Source: JAHJFW01 sp964595075
GTDB lineage: Bacteria; Patescibacteriota; Patescibacteriia; 2-12-FULL-60-25
NCBI GenBank assembly: GCA_964595075.1
Contig: CAZQNT010000023.1
Span: 1 to 15,783 of the forward strand
Direction: 5' to 3'
DNA length: 15,783 nucleotides
Shown here piece after piece: positions 6,421 to 13,557 of the stretch (its first letter is position 1; every line of letters starts with the position of its first letter). The translations under genes were made by a program, and so were the position numbers. The notes under the pieces were generated by a model. It saw only the letters and a program-made list of their open reading frames with translations, searched no databases and was not told where the DNA came from.

Positions 6421-7634
6421 ACGATTTTTGCGAAATGCCGCTTTCCTTTTTGAATTACTGCCGGCTTCTGAATCTCCGCCTTCTCATTACTGACGACGAT
6501 GCCGTCTACTTTGATTCCGCATTGTTTGATCTGCTGCCGCGCATCGGTTTTAGATTTTACCAGCTTCGTAAGCACCAAAGCGTCAACAAGCGAAATCATT
6601 TTCTCGGCACTCGGAACTCGGAACTCCGGCACTTCCTCCGGCCTCACATGTTCTTTATGAATTTTTATAAAATGCTCGTGAGACGCAGCAGATTCCGCAT
6701 CTCCTACAAAAGTCCGGACCACTTCCTGCGCAAGACGATGCTTGAACACGATTGGATTTTCACCGTCGTCTATCGCTGTCGCTATCTCATGGACTTCATC
6801 CATCGGAACGTTAGTGCAAAGTTCAAAACCGGAAACGATCATCCCGTCGGTCCAACTCATCACCTTGCCGTACATGTCGTTCGGCTCATCTCCAAGCGTG
6901 ATCATGTTCCCCTCGCTCTTACCCATCTTTTTTCCGGTCGGATCAACAAGAAGTTTTGTGGTCAAAACGATCTTCTCCTTATTCTTCATTTCTTTCATCA
7001 GAGTCCGTCCCGCCAGCATATTGAACGTCTGATCGTTCCCGCCAAGCTCCATGTCAATATCCATGGCGACCGAGTCATAGCCCTGCATAAGAGGATACAA
7101 AAACTCGTGAAGATGAATCGGCTTCTCCTCCTCGATACGCTTCTTGAACATATCGCGCTGTATCATCTGTTGCACGGTAAAGTGCGCGGCAAGCGGAAGA
7201 AGCTCGGCAAAAGTCAAAGGCGCGAGCCATTCGCTGTTAAATTTCAATTCCGCTGCGTTCGGCCCTTCAAAAGTTAGAAACGCGGACGCTTGTTTTTTAT
7301 ATTGTTTGCAATTCGCCAAAACTTCTTCGCGAGTAAGCGGCTTACGAACCGCCATCTTGTCCGTCGGATCGCCGATCATTGCCGTAAAATCCCCGATCAA
7401 AAGCGTAACACCATGCCCCATGCGCTGAAGCTCGCCAAGTTTACGAAGAGCGATCGCGTGACCGATATGAAGCGCCGGACCGGTCGGATCAATGCCGAGA
7501 TATACGGTGATTCGCTTGCCGGAAAGCAATCGCTTCTCGAGCACCTCGCGCGACGGATACACGTTCTCAACGGCGCGCGTTAGAAACTCGCGGATCGTTT
7601 TTGCGTCCGTCAAAACCTTTGATTTCGCAACCAT
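6417..7634 (-). CDS. tyrS: tyrosyl-tRNA synthetase
   Basis: 405 residues. Class I synthetase for tRNA-Tyr. The HIGH motif is intact at 56-59 in LGIDPTGPALHIGHAIALRK and KMGKS at 236-240 in LLVDPTGKKMGKSEGN. The tyrosine-pocket region (YPLMQGYDSVAMDIDMELGG, about 180-199) and GGNDQTFNMLAGR are present. An S4 RNA-binding domain ends the protein (about 345-405, LVKSKTDARQQIKQCGIKVDG). The arrangement resembles the TyrZ-like subgroup. The start ATG lies only a few nt downstream of the predicted transcription start (near 7639) and has no SD, so the mRNA is nearly leaderless. argS follows with a 4-bp overlap. Confidence 0.97.
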   Translation of the reverse strand: MVAKSKVLTDAKTIREFLTRAVENVYPSREVLEKRLLSGKRITVYLGIDPTGPALHIGHAIALRKLGELQRMGHGVTLLIGDFTAMIGDPTDKMAVRKPLTREEVLANCKQYKKQASAFLTFEGPNAAELKFNSEWLAPLTFAELLPLAAHFTVQQMIQRDMFKKRIEEEKPIHLHEFLYPLMQGYDSVAMDIDMELGGNDQTFNMLAGRTLMKEMKNKEKIVLTTKLLVDPTGKKMGKSEGNMITLGDEPNDMYGKVMSWTDGMIVSGFELCTNVPMDEVHEIATAIDDGENPIVFKHRLAQEVVRTFVGDAESAASHEHFIKIHKEHVRPEEVPEFRVPSAEKMISLVDALVLTKLVKSKTDARQQIKQCGIKVDGIVVSNEKAEIQKPAVIQKGKRHFAKIV

Positions 7635-7645
7635 AGAATACGTGC

Positions 7646-7674
7646 ATACTATCGCAATACTAGGGTTTCGGCAA
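7646..7674 (-). promoter_or_regulatory. promoter of tyrS-argS
   Basis: TTGCCG (7669-7674), 17-bp spacer, TAGTAT (7646-7651), with a start near 7639, 5 nt before the tyrS ATG. Confidence 0.6.
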
Positions 7675-7703
7675 GAAAAAAGATTGTCGGGTTTGAAAAT
7701 CTC

Positions 7704-7979
7704 CTACAACCGTTTTTTATAATCGTTATCCGATTGTTTCAAAAATAGATCAATGACTTCGATGATCCCGTCTTTTGTAATAAGAATGTATAAAACTCTC
7801 CAGCGTCCGATCCGCAAACGATAAAATGGTTTGTCGATGCCGCTGATCTTTCTGACGTTTTGGTGCGCGAACGGATCCTCGGCTAGGATTTCTAGTTCGC
7901 GGATAACTATCCGTTGCGTCTCTTTATCAAGCTTCTTTATCGCTCGTTCAAAACGCGAACGAACTTTGACCTTATACAT
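7704..7979 (-). CDS. RelE/ParE-superfamily toxin
   Basis: 91 residues, usual size for the family. It begins with the alpha/beta pattern YKVKVRSRFERAIKKLDKET and has the basic core NVRKISGIDKPFYRLRIGRWRVLYIL, where Arg/Lys residues line the active groove of RelE-like ribosome-dependent mRNA endonucleases, followed by the C-terminal strand GIIEVIDLFLK. The ending DYKKRL is basic. Its ATG lies 1 bp after the stop of a ribbon-helix-helix protein gene, the standard antitoxin-then-toxin order. Whether it cuts mRNA (RelE) or targets gyrase (ParE) cannot be settled from sequence alone. All main elements seem intact, so it is probably active. Confidence 0.85.
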   Translation of the reverse strand: MYKVKVRSRFERAIKKLDKETQRIVIRELEILAEDPFAHQNVRKISGIDKPFYRLRIGRWRVLYILITKDGIIEVIDLFLKQSDNDYKKRL

Positions 7980-7980
7980 A

Positions 7981-8211
7981 TTAAAGGCAAAGTTCTTTTT
8001 TCAATTTTTCTAGATCTTTCAAAGATTCCTTTCTAGTCGCTTTGTATGCCGAAAGAAATCGTTGCCGGTCTTCTGACTGTTCGATTAAATACGATCGCAA
8101 CGCATCGCGCACGAGCTCGCTTTTTGTTTGATCTGTGCGTCTACGAACTGATTCGATAGCTCTGATATATCTAGGAGGCACGGAAACCGAAAGTATTGCG
8201 GTGGATCGCAT
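7981..8211 (-). CDS. ribbon-helix-helix antitoxin (CopG/ParD-like)
   Basis: 76 residues. The N-terminal strand TAILSVSVPPRYI and helix pair AIESVRRRTDQTKSELVRDALRSYLIEQ (residues about 4-45) are a typical RHH DNA-binding fold. The charged C-terminal helix (KATRKESLKDLEKLKKELCL) would wrap the toxin. It stands directly upstream of the RelE/ParE-type gene. A near-consensus promoter (8241-8269) precedes it, overlapped downstream by AT-rich partly symmetrical sequence (around 8228-8246), a plausible autoregulatory operator. No SD is visible before the ATG. Confidence 0.85.
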   Translation of the reverse strand: MRSTAILSVSVPPRYIRAIESVRRRTDQTKSELVRDALRSYLIEQSEDRQRFLSAYKATRKESLKDLEKLKKELCL

Positions 8212-8240
8212 ATATATGAGTATGACTTAATATTACTGAC

Positions 8241-8269
8241 ATTATTCCAAGATATTCCGCGCATGTCAA
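8241..8269 (-). promoter_or_regulatory. promoter of toxin-antitoxin operon
   Basis: TTGACA (8264-8269), exactly 17 bp, AATAAT (8241-8246). The start is near 8234, giving a leader of about 23 nt. TAATATTA and flanking bases just downstream form a small palindrome, a candidate RHH operator. Confidence 0.75.
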
Positions 8270-8270
8270 C

Positions 8271-8294
8271 AAAAAATCGGCGAGAGAGTCGCCG
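8271..8294 (-). terminator. second intrinsic terminator ahead of toxin-antitoxin operon
   Basis: Minus strand: CGGCGA (8289-8294 side) pairs with TCGCCG over CTCTC, followed by ATTTTTT. It sits 28 bp beyond another terminator and directly before the promoter of the toxin-antitoxin pair, insulating it from upstream transcription. Confidence 0.65.
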
Positions 8295-8321
8295 CTTAGA
8301 AGAAAGAACGAGATTAGGATA

Positions 8322-8363
8322 TAAAAATCCGCACAACCCGTGGGTTGATGCGGGTTATGCGGA
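8322..8363 (-). terminator. intrinsic terminator of the 97-residue membrane protein gene
   Basis: Minus strand: a 13-bp stem with one mismatch, TCCGCATAACCCG paired with CGGGTTGTGCGGA, closes a 10-nt loop and ends in TTTTTA. It begins about 10 bp after the stop codon. Confidence 0.8.
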
Positions 8364-8373
8364 CGGACGAGTT

Positions 8374-8667
8374 TCACGAGTTCCAGTCTTTCAGATCGAT
8401 CGCTTGGCAGAAAAGGAAGTACATGACGCAAACGATAATCAGCTGAACGATGCAGGCCGCTACTCCGGAACGATCGACGGCGAAGATGAACGCGGAAAGA
8501 CAAAAGCCGGAAACGAACGCGCCCACGCAAGAGCGGTACTTCCACGCTCTCGCATCCTTCTTCTTGCCGGAGTAACTGCCTACGAACGAAAAGCTAAGCG
8601 CTAGAAGCGCGGAAAAACATCCGACCAGCGTCACGATTTCTCTAATCAACGCGCCTACGTCTTCCAC
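8374..8667 (-). CDS. small three-helix membrane protein, unknown function
   Basis: 97 residues starting at GTG (8665-8667), which is supported by a strong GGAGGT at 8673-8678 with 5-nt spacing. Hydrophobic spans are at about 11-33 (IVTLVGCFSALLALSFSFVG), 46-64 (SCVGAFVSGFCLSAFIFAV) and 68-88 (GVAACIVQLIIVCVMYFLFC). A basic loop (GKKKDARAWKYR) between spans 1 and 2 should be cytoplasmic, and the tail is acidic (AIDLKDWNS). Five cysteines lie in or near the spans. It has its own promoter overlapping the valS stop and its own terminator, so it is a separate unit. No family is recognised. Confidence 0.7.
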   Translation of the reverse strand: MEDVGALIREIVTLVGCFSALLALSFSFVGSYSGKKKDARAWKYRSCVGAFVSGFCLSAFIFAVDRSGVAACIVQLIIVCVMYFLFCQAIDLKDWNS

Positions 8668-8711
8668 TGTGCACCTCCGGATTCAATCGATTTGCAGAAG
8701 GAACCGACAAA

Positions 8712-8740
8712 TTTTTACGACTTATCTTACCGTTTGTCAA
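8712..8740 (-). promoter_or_regulatory. promoter of the 97-residue membrane protein gene
   Basis: TTGACA (8735-8740) overlaps the valS stop codon; 17-bp spacer, then TAAAAA (8712-8717). The start is near 8705, about 38 nt before the GTG. Confidence 0.55.
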
Positions 8741-11469
8741 CCCTTTCCCATACGCCCCTTCAACGCCCGACACTTCACCTCCGCGTCTCCAAGCTTCGCC
8801 TCCATCTCCACGCGAACTTTTTCCGGCGCCTTGGATAAAAATTCCTTGTTTTTCAATTTTGTCTTGAGAGTTTTGATGTACGTTTCCGTCTCCGCGATTT
8901 CTTTTTCAAGTTTGATGCGTTCTTTTTCTACGTCAATCGAGCCTGCGACATTGAGCGCGATCGTGGAGGAACCGGATACTGTTGTCACCCAACCGTCTGG
9001 GACGGAGTCTAAAATTGCGATAGAGGAAGCGCGAGAGAGATGTTCTGCGACAGTTATATTTTCTTCTATCAATTTCGCAACATCAACAGGACATGAAATC
9101 GCGACTTCAACTTTCTTCACTGGTTCGATTCCTTGTTCGGCGCGTATGCGACGAATGTCGGTGATTAGGGTGCGGAGGAGTTCAAAATTCTGAAAACTCT
9201 TATCGTTCATCGGGAGCTGTCCTCCCTTTGACCATGGATACTGCATGCAATAACCGCCAAAACCCGCTGTTTGCCAAATATGTTCAGTCACGAATGGCAT
9301 AAAAGGATGCCATAATACGAGTAGATTCTTTAATATAAATGCCAGCTGCAGTGGTGTATGTTTTTCTATCTTCGCTATTTCTAAATACCAATCAGCGAGA
9401 TCACCCCACGTAAAATCTTTTAATTCTTCTCCAGCAGAAGAAAACTGATAGTTTTCAATTTTCTTTGTCACGCAACCCTTCACTTCATGTAAGCGCAATA
9501 AGAACCATCGATTTGTTATTGTATTAACTGATTCCGTCGGCAAATTGTTAATGTCTTTTTCACCGATCTGCATCAAAATAAACCGGCTGATATTCCACAA
9601 CTTGTTCGTAAAATTTCTAAACCCCGCGATTTTATCCTCCGACAATTTCGTATCCTGTCCCGGAGTCGTGCCGATAAGAAGCGCAAGACGGACGGCGTCC
9701 GTGCCGTACTCGGCGATCATGTCCAGCGGGTCAATCACGTTGCCGAGAGATTTGGACATCTTTCTCCCATGCTCGTCGCGCACGAGACCGTGGAGATAAA
9801 CGTCGCGGAACGGCACTTCGCCGAGCGCGTACGTGCTCATCAAAATCATTCGCGCCACCCAGAAAAACAAAATATCATAACCGGTTTCAAGAACCGCGGT
9901 AGGGTGAAACTCTCGATTCTCTTTCCATGCCTTCTCGTCCGGCCAACCAAGCGTCGAGAATGTCCAAAGACCGGATGAGAACCAAGTGTCGAGAGTGTCT
10001 GGATCCTGCTCCCAATCTGGACCGGGGGACACATCGGAGACGATCATTTTCTGTCTGTCATTCCCGTGCAGACGGGAATCCAGATCAAAAGGATTATCTT
10101 TCACCGTCTGGATCCCCCCGAAAGCTTTCGGGGGGATGACAGAAGAGGAACGATACCAAACCGGCACACGATGCCCAAACCAAATCTGTCTCGAAATGCA
10201 CCAATCGCGCAGGTTGTCGATCCAGTGGAAATAAGTTTTCTCGAAGCGATCCGGAACGATCTTGATTTGATTTGACTCGACGGCGTGACGCATCAATTCT
10301 TTCAACGTCGCGTCATCGCCTTTTTTCCATTTTCCAAGCGTCGCCTGTCTAAGCTTGAACGGCTTGTTCACGCGAACGAACCACTGTTTCATCGGAAGCT
10401 GTTCAACGGGCGCGCCACCACGTTGCGCCACTGGAAGATTTTGCGGGACATCTTCAACCTTCTCTAATAAACCAAGCACATCTAAATGCTTCTCTATTTT
10501 CTTTCGAGCCTCCTCAATCGCTAGACCTAAATAATCTCCTGCATTTGGATGCGAGATTCTTCCATTTCTATCAATAACGGGAACTGTGGTTAAACCGTGA
10601 CGCTCAGCCAACTCCGCATCTGTCACAGAATGCGCAGGAGTTACTCCAAGAGCTCCTGTACCAAAATTAGGATCAACCGCCTCATCGGCAATAACTTTTA
10701 TATCTAACTGAACTCCACAAAAAATCGGCCTGAAGCGTTTACCGACAAATTTTTTATAGCGCTTGTCGTCCGGATGAACCGCAACCGCGGTATCTCCGAA
10801 CTTCGTTTCCGGACGAGTCGTAGAAATCGCAATTGGAAAGTCCGCGTCATATTTGAAAGTCAACAACTTCGCCGACACTTCCTTATGTTCAACCTCATCA
10901 TCAGACAACGTCGTCTGAAATTGCGGGTCCCAATTTACTAATCGATATCCTTGTTCGATAATTCCATCCTCGTACATCATCCGAAACATCTCATTGACAG
11001 CGCGACTGCGTTCTTCGTCCAAAGTGTATTTTTCCCTCGACCAATCACACGACGCCCCCATCTTCCGTATCTGTTTGCGAATAGTATTCGCCGACTCATC
11101 GGCAAACTTCACCACTTCTTTCAACAACTTCTCACGACCAAGTTCCTCACGAGGATTCTTGATTCCTTTCTTAATCAATTCTTGTTCGACTTTAACTTGC
11201 GTTGCGATAGCAGCGTGATCTGTTCCCGGAATCCAGAGCGCTCGTTTTCCACGCATGCGATGAAACCGAATCAACAAGTCCTCTATCGCCAACATAACCG
11301 CGTGTCCCAAATGTAATGTCCCGGTACGGTTTGGCGGAGGTATAGCAATGCAATACGGCTCACCGTCTCCTTGCGGCTGAAACGCGCCTGACTTTTCCCA
11401 TGCCGCGTAAATCGCCTCTTCCACAGAAGAAGCGTCATACGCCTTTGGCATCTCTTTGTCGTTTGTCAT
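8737..11469 (-). CDS. valS: valyl-tRNA synthetase carrying an in-frame repeat insertion
   Basis: About 910 residues. Class I synthetase for tRNA-Val, with editing domain. HIGH motif HLGH occurs in PPNRTGTLHLGHAVML (about residues 53-56 from this start), the editing domain is around ISTTRPETKFGDTAVAVHPD, DWCISRQIWFGHRVPVWY follows, then DPDTLDTWFSSGLW, KMSKSLGN, an anticodon-binding domain, and a C-terminal coiled coil (EKERIKLEKEIAETETYIKTL). Between VWYR and KMIVSDVSP lie about 30 extra residues (VIPPKAFGGIQ ... LDSRLHGNDR) encoded by a palindromic repeat (10054-10143); the frame is kept. The open frame reaches 11499, but a promoter (11478-11506) covers that ATG, so ATG 11469 or 11451 is the likely start. 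Key motifs are intact, and the gene is probably the sole, functional valS. Confidence 0.95.
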   Translation of the reverse strand: MTNDKEMPKAYDASSVEEAIYAAWEKSGAFQPQGDGEPYCIAIPPPNRTGTLHLGHAVMLAIEDLLIRFHRMRGKRALWIPGTDHAAIATQVKVEQELIKKGIKNPREELGREKLLKEVVKFADESANTIRKQIRKMGASCDWSREKYTLDEERSRAVNEMFRMMYEDGIIEQGYRLVNWDPQFQTTLSDDEVEHKEVSAKLLTFKYDADFPIAISTTRPETKFGDTAVAVHPDDKRYKKFVGKRFRPIFCGVQLDIKVIADEAVDPNFGTGALGVTPAHSVTDAELAERHGLTTVPVIDRNGRISHPNAGDYLGLAIEEARKKIEKHLDVLGLLEKVEDVPQNLPVAQRGGAPVEQLPMKQWFVRVNKPFKLRQATLGKWKKGDDATLKELMRHAVESNQIKIVPDRFEKTYFHWIDNLRDWCISRQIWFGHRVPVWYRSSSVIPPKAFGGIQTVKDNPFDLDSRLHGNDRQKMIVSDVSPGPDWEQDPDTLDTWFSSGLWTFSTLGWPDEKAWKENREFHPTAVLETGYDILFFWVARMILMSTYALGEVPFRDVYLHGLVRDEHGRKMSKSLGNVIDPLDMIAEYGTDAVRLALLIGTTPGQDTKLSEDKIAGFRNFTNKLWNISRFILMQIGEKDINNLPTESVNTITNRWFLLRLHEVKGCVTKKIENYQFSSAGEELKDFTWGDLADWYLEIAKIEKHTPLQLAFILKNLLVLWHPFMPFVTEHIWQTAGFGGYCMQYPWSKGGQLPMNDKSFQNFELLRTLITDIRRIRAEQGIEPVKKVEVAISCPVDVAKLIEENITVAEHLSRASSIAILDSVPDGWVTTVSGSSTIALNVAGSIDVEKERIKLEKEIAETETYIKTLKTKLKNKEFLSKAPEKVRVEMEAKLGDAEVKCRALKGRMGKG
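10054..10143. repeat. palindromic repeat element inserted in frame in valS
   Basis: 90 bp between perfect 8-bp inverted ends TCTGTCAT/ATGACAGA. It is made of two hairpins (TTCCCGT/ACGGGAA and CCCCCCGAAAGC/GCTTTCGGGGGG) with GGAATCCAG/CTGGATCC pairing between them. It is closely similar in order and spacing to the intergenic copy at 2938-3024. Its length is a multiple of three and it contributes no stop to valS. Confidence 0.85.
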
Positions 11470-11477
11470 TCCTGAAA

Positions 11478-11506
11478 ATGTTACGTTTTCCGCAATCATC
11501 AGTCAA
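11478..11506 (-). promoter_or_regulatory. promoter of valS
   Basis: TTGACT (11501-11506), 17-bp spacer, TAACAT (11478-11483). The start is near 11471, about 2 nt before the ATG at 11469, so the mRNA is practically leaderless from that codon. Confidence 0.6.
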
Positions 11507-11548
11507 TCGCGACGCGCCTGCATTTCTCCTATTTTTTCTGCCAATCCT

Positions 11549-11577
11549 TTGACATTTCTACCCTTTTGGCATAAACT
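11549..11577 (+). promoter_or_regulatory. promoter of the DHH-family gene
   Basis: TTGACA (11549-11554), 17-bp spacer, TAAACT (11572-11577). The start is near 11584, giving a leader of about 60 nt that contains the heptamer repeat. Confidence 0.65.
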
Positions 11578-11603
11578 CCCCTGTCGCTTGTCACGCCCCC
11601 CAC

Positions 11604-11631
11604 TTACTCGCTACTCGCTACTCACTACTCA
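11604..11631 (+). repeat. heptamer short tandem repeat in the leader of the DHH-family gene
   Basis: Four 7-bp units, TTACTCG, CTACTCG, CTACTCA and CTACTCA, run into a CTC-rich tract just before the ATG. The tract is pyrimidine-rich and has no SD-like sequence. Copy number could vary by slippage. Confidence 0.75.
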
Positions 11632-11643
11632 CTCCTCCTCCAA

Positions 11644-12786
11644 ATGTCCCTATCCCCCGAACAACAAGCGCACGAAGCGATTCTGCGAAGCAAAAGAATC
11701 CTCGTGGTGACAAAAGAGCACGCAGCTATCGACAACCTTGCGTCCGTTGCCGCGTGTTTTGCGTTTTTGAAAAAAAGCGGGAAGCCGGTGGACGCGATTG
11801 CTCCGGGAATCGAATCTACGACAATCCCCGCATACCTTCCGCTTGCCAGTGAGATCAAGCCGCAGATCGGCGCCATGCGCGCGTTTCATATTTCACTCGA
11901 CGTATCGCGCGTTCCGCTTTCCGAATTGCTTTACGACGTACGCGACAACAAATTAGAAATTCAGGTCGTACCAAAAAGTGGCGAATGGTCGGCCTCGGAC
12001 GTATCCTTCAAGCCGGGAGAAGATAGATACGATCTCGTAATCGCGCTTGATTGTCCGGACATTAGATCGCTCGGAAGTTTGTCGCGCGATCACGCGGATT
12101 TTCTTTATCGAACGACTATCATAAACATCGATTGCGATCCGGCGAACGAACATTGGGGGCAAATAAATCTTGTCGATCTGAATGCTGTCGCGACGACCGA
12201 GATTCTTTTCCGTTTGATTGAAGGATGGAATCGAACTTTGCTCGACGAGGATTCGGCGACCGCGATACTCGCCGGAATGATTTACAAAACAAATTCTTTC
12301 AAGACTTCAAACGTAACTCCGCGAACTCTTGCCGCGGCTTCGCAACTCGTTGGACTTGGAGCTCGACGCGAACAAATCGTGCACGGAATATGGAGGACGC
12401 GAAGCATACCTACTCTCAAGCTTTGGGGACGCGCTCTGACGCGCCTCGAGTATGACAAGGAGGCGGGACTGGCATGGATATCTCTTTCGCATCGGGACTT
12501 TTTGGATGCCGGACTCGGAGCCATGGCCATAGAAGGACTTGTGGACGAACTGGTTGCGTACGCTCCGGAAGCCAGGGCCGTCGCGATAATTCACGAATCG
12601 CGCGAATCGGATGCGGTCTGCGTTTCACTTCATGCGAATCCTCCTTTTTCGGCAACAGAACTCAGCCGCTCTTTCGGCGCCACAGGAAATCGTTCACGCA
12701 CCAAATTCTGCCTTGAAAAAGGCATTGGATTGCATGACGGAGTCAAATCTGTCATCAATCGCCTGATAGAAGTCATGCGCAAATAA
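11644..12786 (+). CDS. DHH-family phosphoesterase homologue with degenerate metal site
   Basis: 380 residues, the size and layout of bacterial NrnA-like proteins (oligoribonuclease/pAp phosphatase). The opening segment RILVVTKEHAAIDNLASVAA is the counterpart of the family's HxxPDGDALGS motif but lacks the paired aspartates. DLVIALDCPD (130-139) matches the second motif. IINIDCDPANEHWGQINLVD (159-178) lies exactly where the family has DHH-P-x-N, but reads D-C-D, so both histidines are gone. The C-terminal DHHA1 part (from about 265) has ATGNRSRTKF where GGGHxxAAG is expected. The fold seems intact and the ORF undisturbed, so this is likely a non-catalytic or altered-activity homologue rather than a decayed gene. 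Own promoter; divergent from valS. Confidence 0.75.
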   Translation: MSLSPEQQAHEAILRSKRILVVTKEHAAIDNLASVAACFAFLKKSGKPVDAIAPGIESTTIPAYLPLASEIKPQIGAMRAFHISLDVSRVPLSELLYDVRDNKLEIQVVPKSGEWSASDVSFKPGEDRYDLVIALDCPDIRSLGSLSRDHADFLYRTTIINIDCDPANEHWGQINLVDLNAVATTEILFRLIEGWNRTLLDEDSATAILAGMIYKTNSFKTSNVTPRTLAAASQLVGLGARREQIVHGIWRTRSIPTLKLWGRALTRLEYDKEAGLAWISLSHRDFLDAGLGAMAIEGLVDELVAYAPEARAVAIIHESRESDAVCVSLHANPPFSATELSRSFGATGNRSRTKFCLEKGIGLHDGVKSVINRLIEVMRK

Positions 12787-12803
12787 ATTACTACACCGCG
12801 TCG

Positions 12804-12903
12804 GTCATCCAGACCTAAGCAGTAGCGTAGTGGAGGGACCAATTTACGCAGCAATACGGGGGATTCCTCCGCTCGTCGCAAAAGCCTCCTCGGTCGTAAT
12901 GAC
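12804..12903. repeat. degenerate palindromic element
   Basis: 100 bp bounded by GTCAT/ATGAC. Left and right arms pair imperfectly (GACC with GGTC, GGAGG with CCTCC, AGTAGCG against CGTCGC). In build it recalls common bacterial GTCATCC-type repeats, but it is a different family from the elements at 2938 and 10054. It lies just after the DHH-family gene; the 270 bp from 12787 to 13059 otherwise hold no gene. Confidence 0.55.
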
Positions 12904-12916
12904 ATTGGAACAAAAT

Positions 12917-12995
12917 AAAACGAGCCAATTTGGTGAGGCCCAGAACGTCATCCTCGCCAGGACCGCTCTGAGAACTCGCCAAACTGACTCGTTTA
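12917..12995. repeat. long imperfect inverted repeat
   Basis: Left arm AAACGAGCCAATTTGGTGAG and right arm CTCGCCAAACTGACTCGTTT are complementary at 17 of 20 positions, and further partial pairing follows inward. It lies in the space between convergent genes (DHH-family on plus, Cys-rich protein on minus), where it could stop transcription from both sides or be the remains of a small mobile element. Confidence 0.6.
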
Positions 12996-13059
12996 TGAGA
13001 ACAAATGATACATTCAACTCCAAAATCGATCAAATCTTACTTTGGGGATAACCAATTGA

Positions 13060-13479
13060 TTACTCTTCGCTGGAATCTGAATCAGCCGTCGGCGCGCACG
13101 TTCTGGAAAGCTTCTGAACTGTCGCGTTCATGGCATCAAGCTTGGCGTTCAGCTGCCTGATTTCTCTGCCAAGATCCTGCTTTACTCCCGACTGGCTAAC
13201 GCTCAATTTAGCGTCAGTTGACGCCTGAGCGGCGGTGAGCGCGATCGCTCCGGTCAATACCAGCGCGAAGCCGGTAACGATTGCGGCGGACCAGACATGC
13301 GCGACGCCTTTTGCGGCATGTATAATGTGGTGGTCGCGCATGTGCGAAGTGGGTCCGACGTATCGAACTTTGCAATCCGCACCGCAGTCGCCATGGCCGC
13401 ACATAGGACCAGACGGCTCCGGACTGTTCGCCGCGCTTGCCATGCGACGACCGACTCTTTTTTGTTTTATTACCCCCAT
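13060..13479 (-). CDS. membrane-anchored Cys/His-rich protein with coiled coil, unknown function
   Basis: 139 residues. The N-terminal part is basic and disordered up to a Cys/His cluster (MCGHGDCGADCK, Cys27/32/36, and HMRDHHIIH, 47-54) that could bind a metal. One membrane span follows at about 63-84 (WSAAIVTGFALVLTGAIALT), then a Q/N/L-rich segment (about 97-127, VKQDLGREIRQLNAKLDAMN) predicted to form a coiled coil, and an acidic end (DSDSSEE). The Cys cluster on one side and coiled coil on the other suggest a small envelope protein that oligomerises. ATG 13479 fits the promoter; ATG 13443 is an alternative, and neither has an SD. No named family is recognised. Convergent with the DHH-family gene and divergent from tRNA-Val. 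Confidence 0.65.
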   Translation of the reverse strand: MGVIKQKRVGRRMASAANSPEPSGPMCGHGDCGADCKVRYVGPTSHMRDHHIIHAAKGVAHVWSAAIVTGFALVLTGAIALTAAQASTDAKLSVSQSGVKQDLGREIRQLNAKLDAMNATVQKLSRTCAPTADSDSSEE

Positions 13480-13511
13480 AAGAAAAAGGACAAAAATTAA
13501 TTAGTGGTTTA

Positions 13512-13520
13512 AGTATAGCA
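13512..13520 (-). promoter_or_regulatory. extended -10 promoter of the Cys/His-rich protein gene
   Basis: TGCTATACT, a near-consensus extended -10, with the start near 13505. TTGACT lies upstream but only 12 bp away, so no good -35 is present. Confidence 0.5.
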
Positions 13521-13557
13521 CAAAAAATAAGTCAACGAAAAAACCCACGCACGCGCC

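Noticed and set aside
8263..8604. Plus-strand ORF over the small membrane protein gene
   Set aside because: Charged, no SD, runs across two minus-strand terminators; the minus-strand gene has a strong SD, promoter and membrane helices.
12830..13051. 73-residue plus-strand ORF after the DHH-family gene
   Set aside because: It lies wholly within two palindromic elements and has no SD or recognisable composition.
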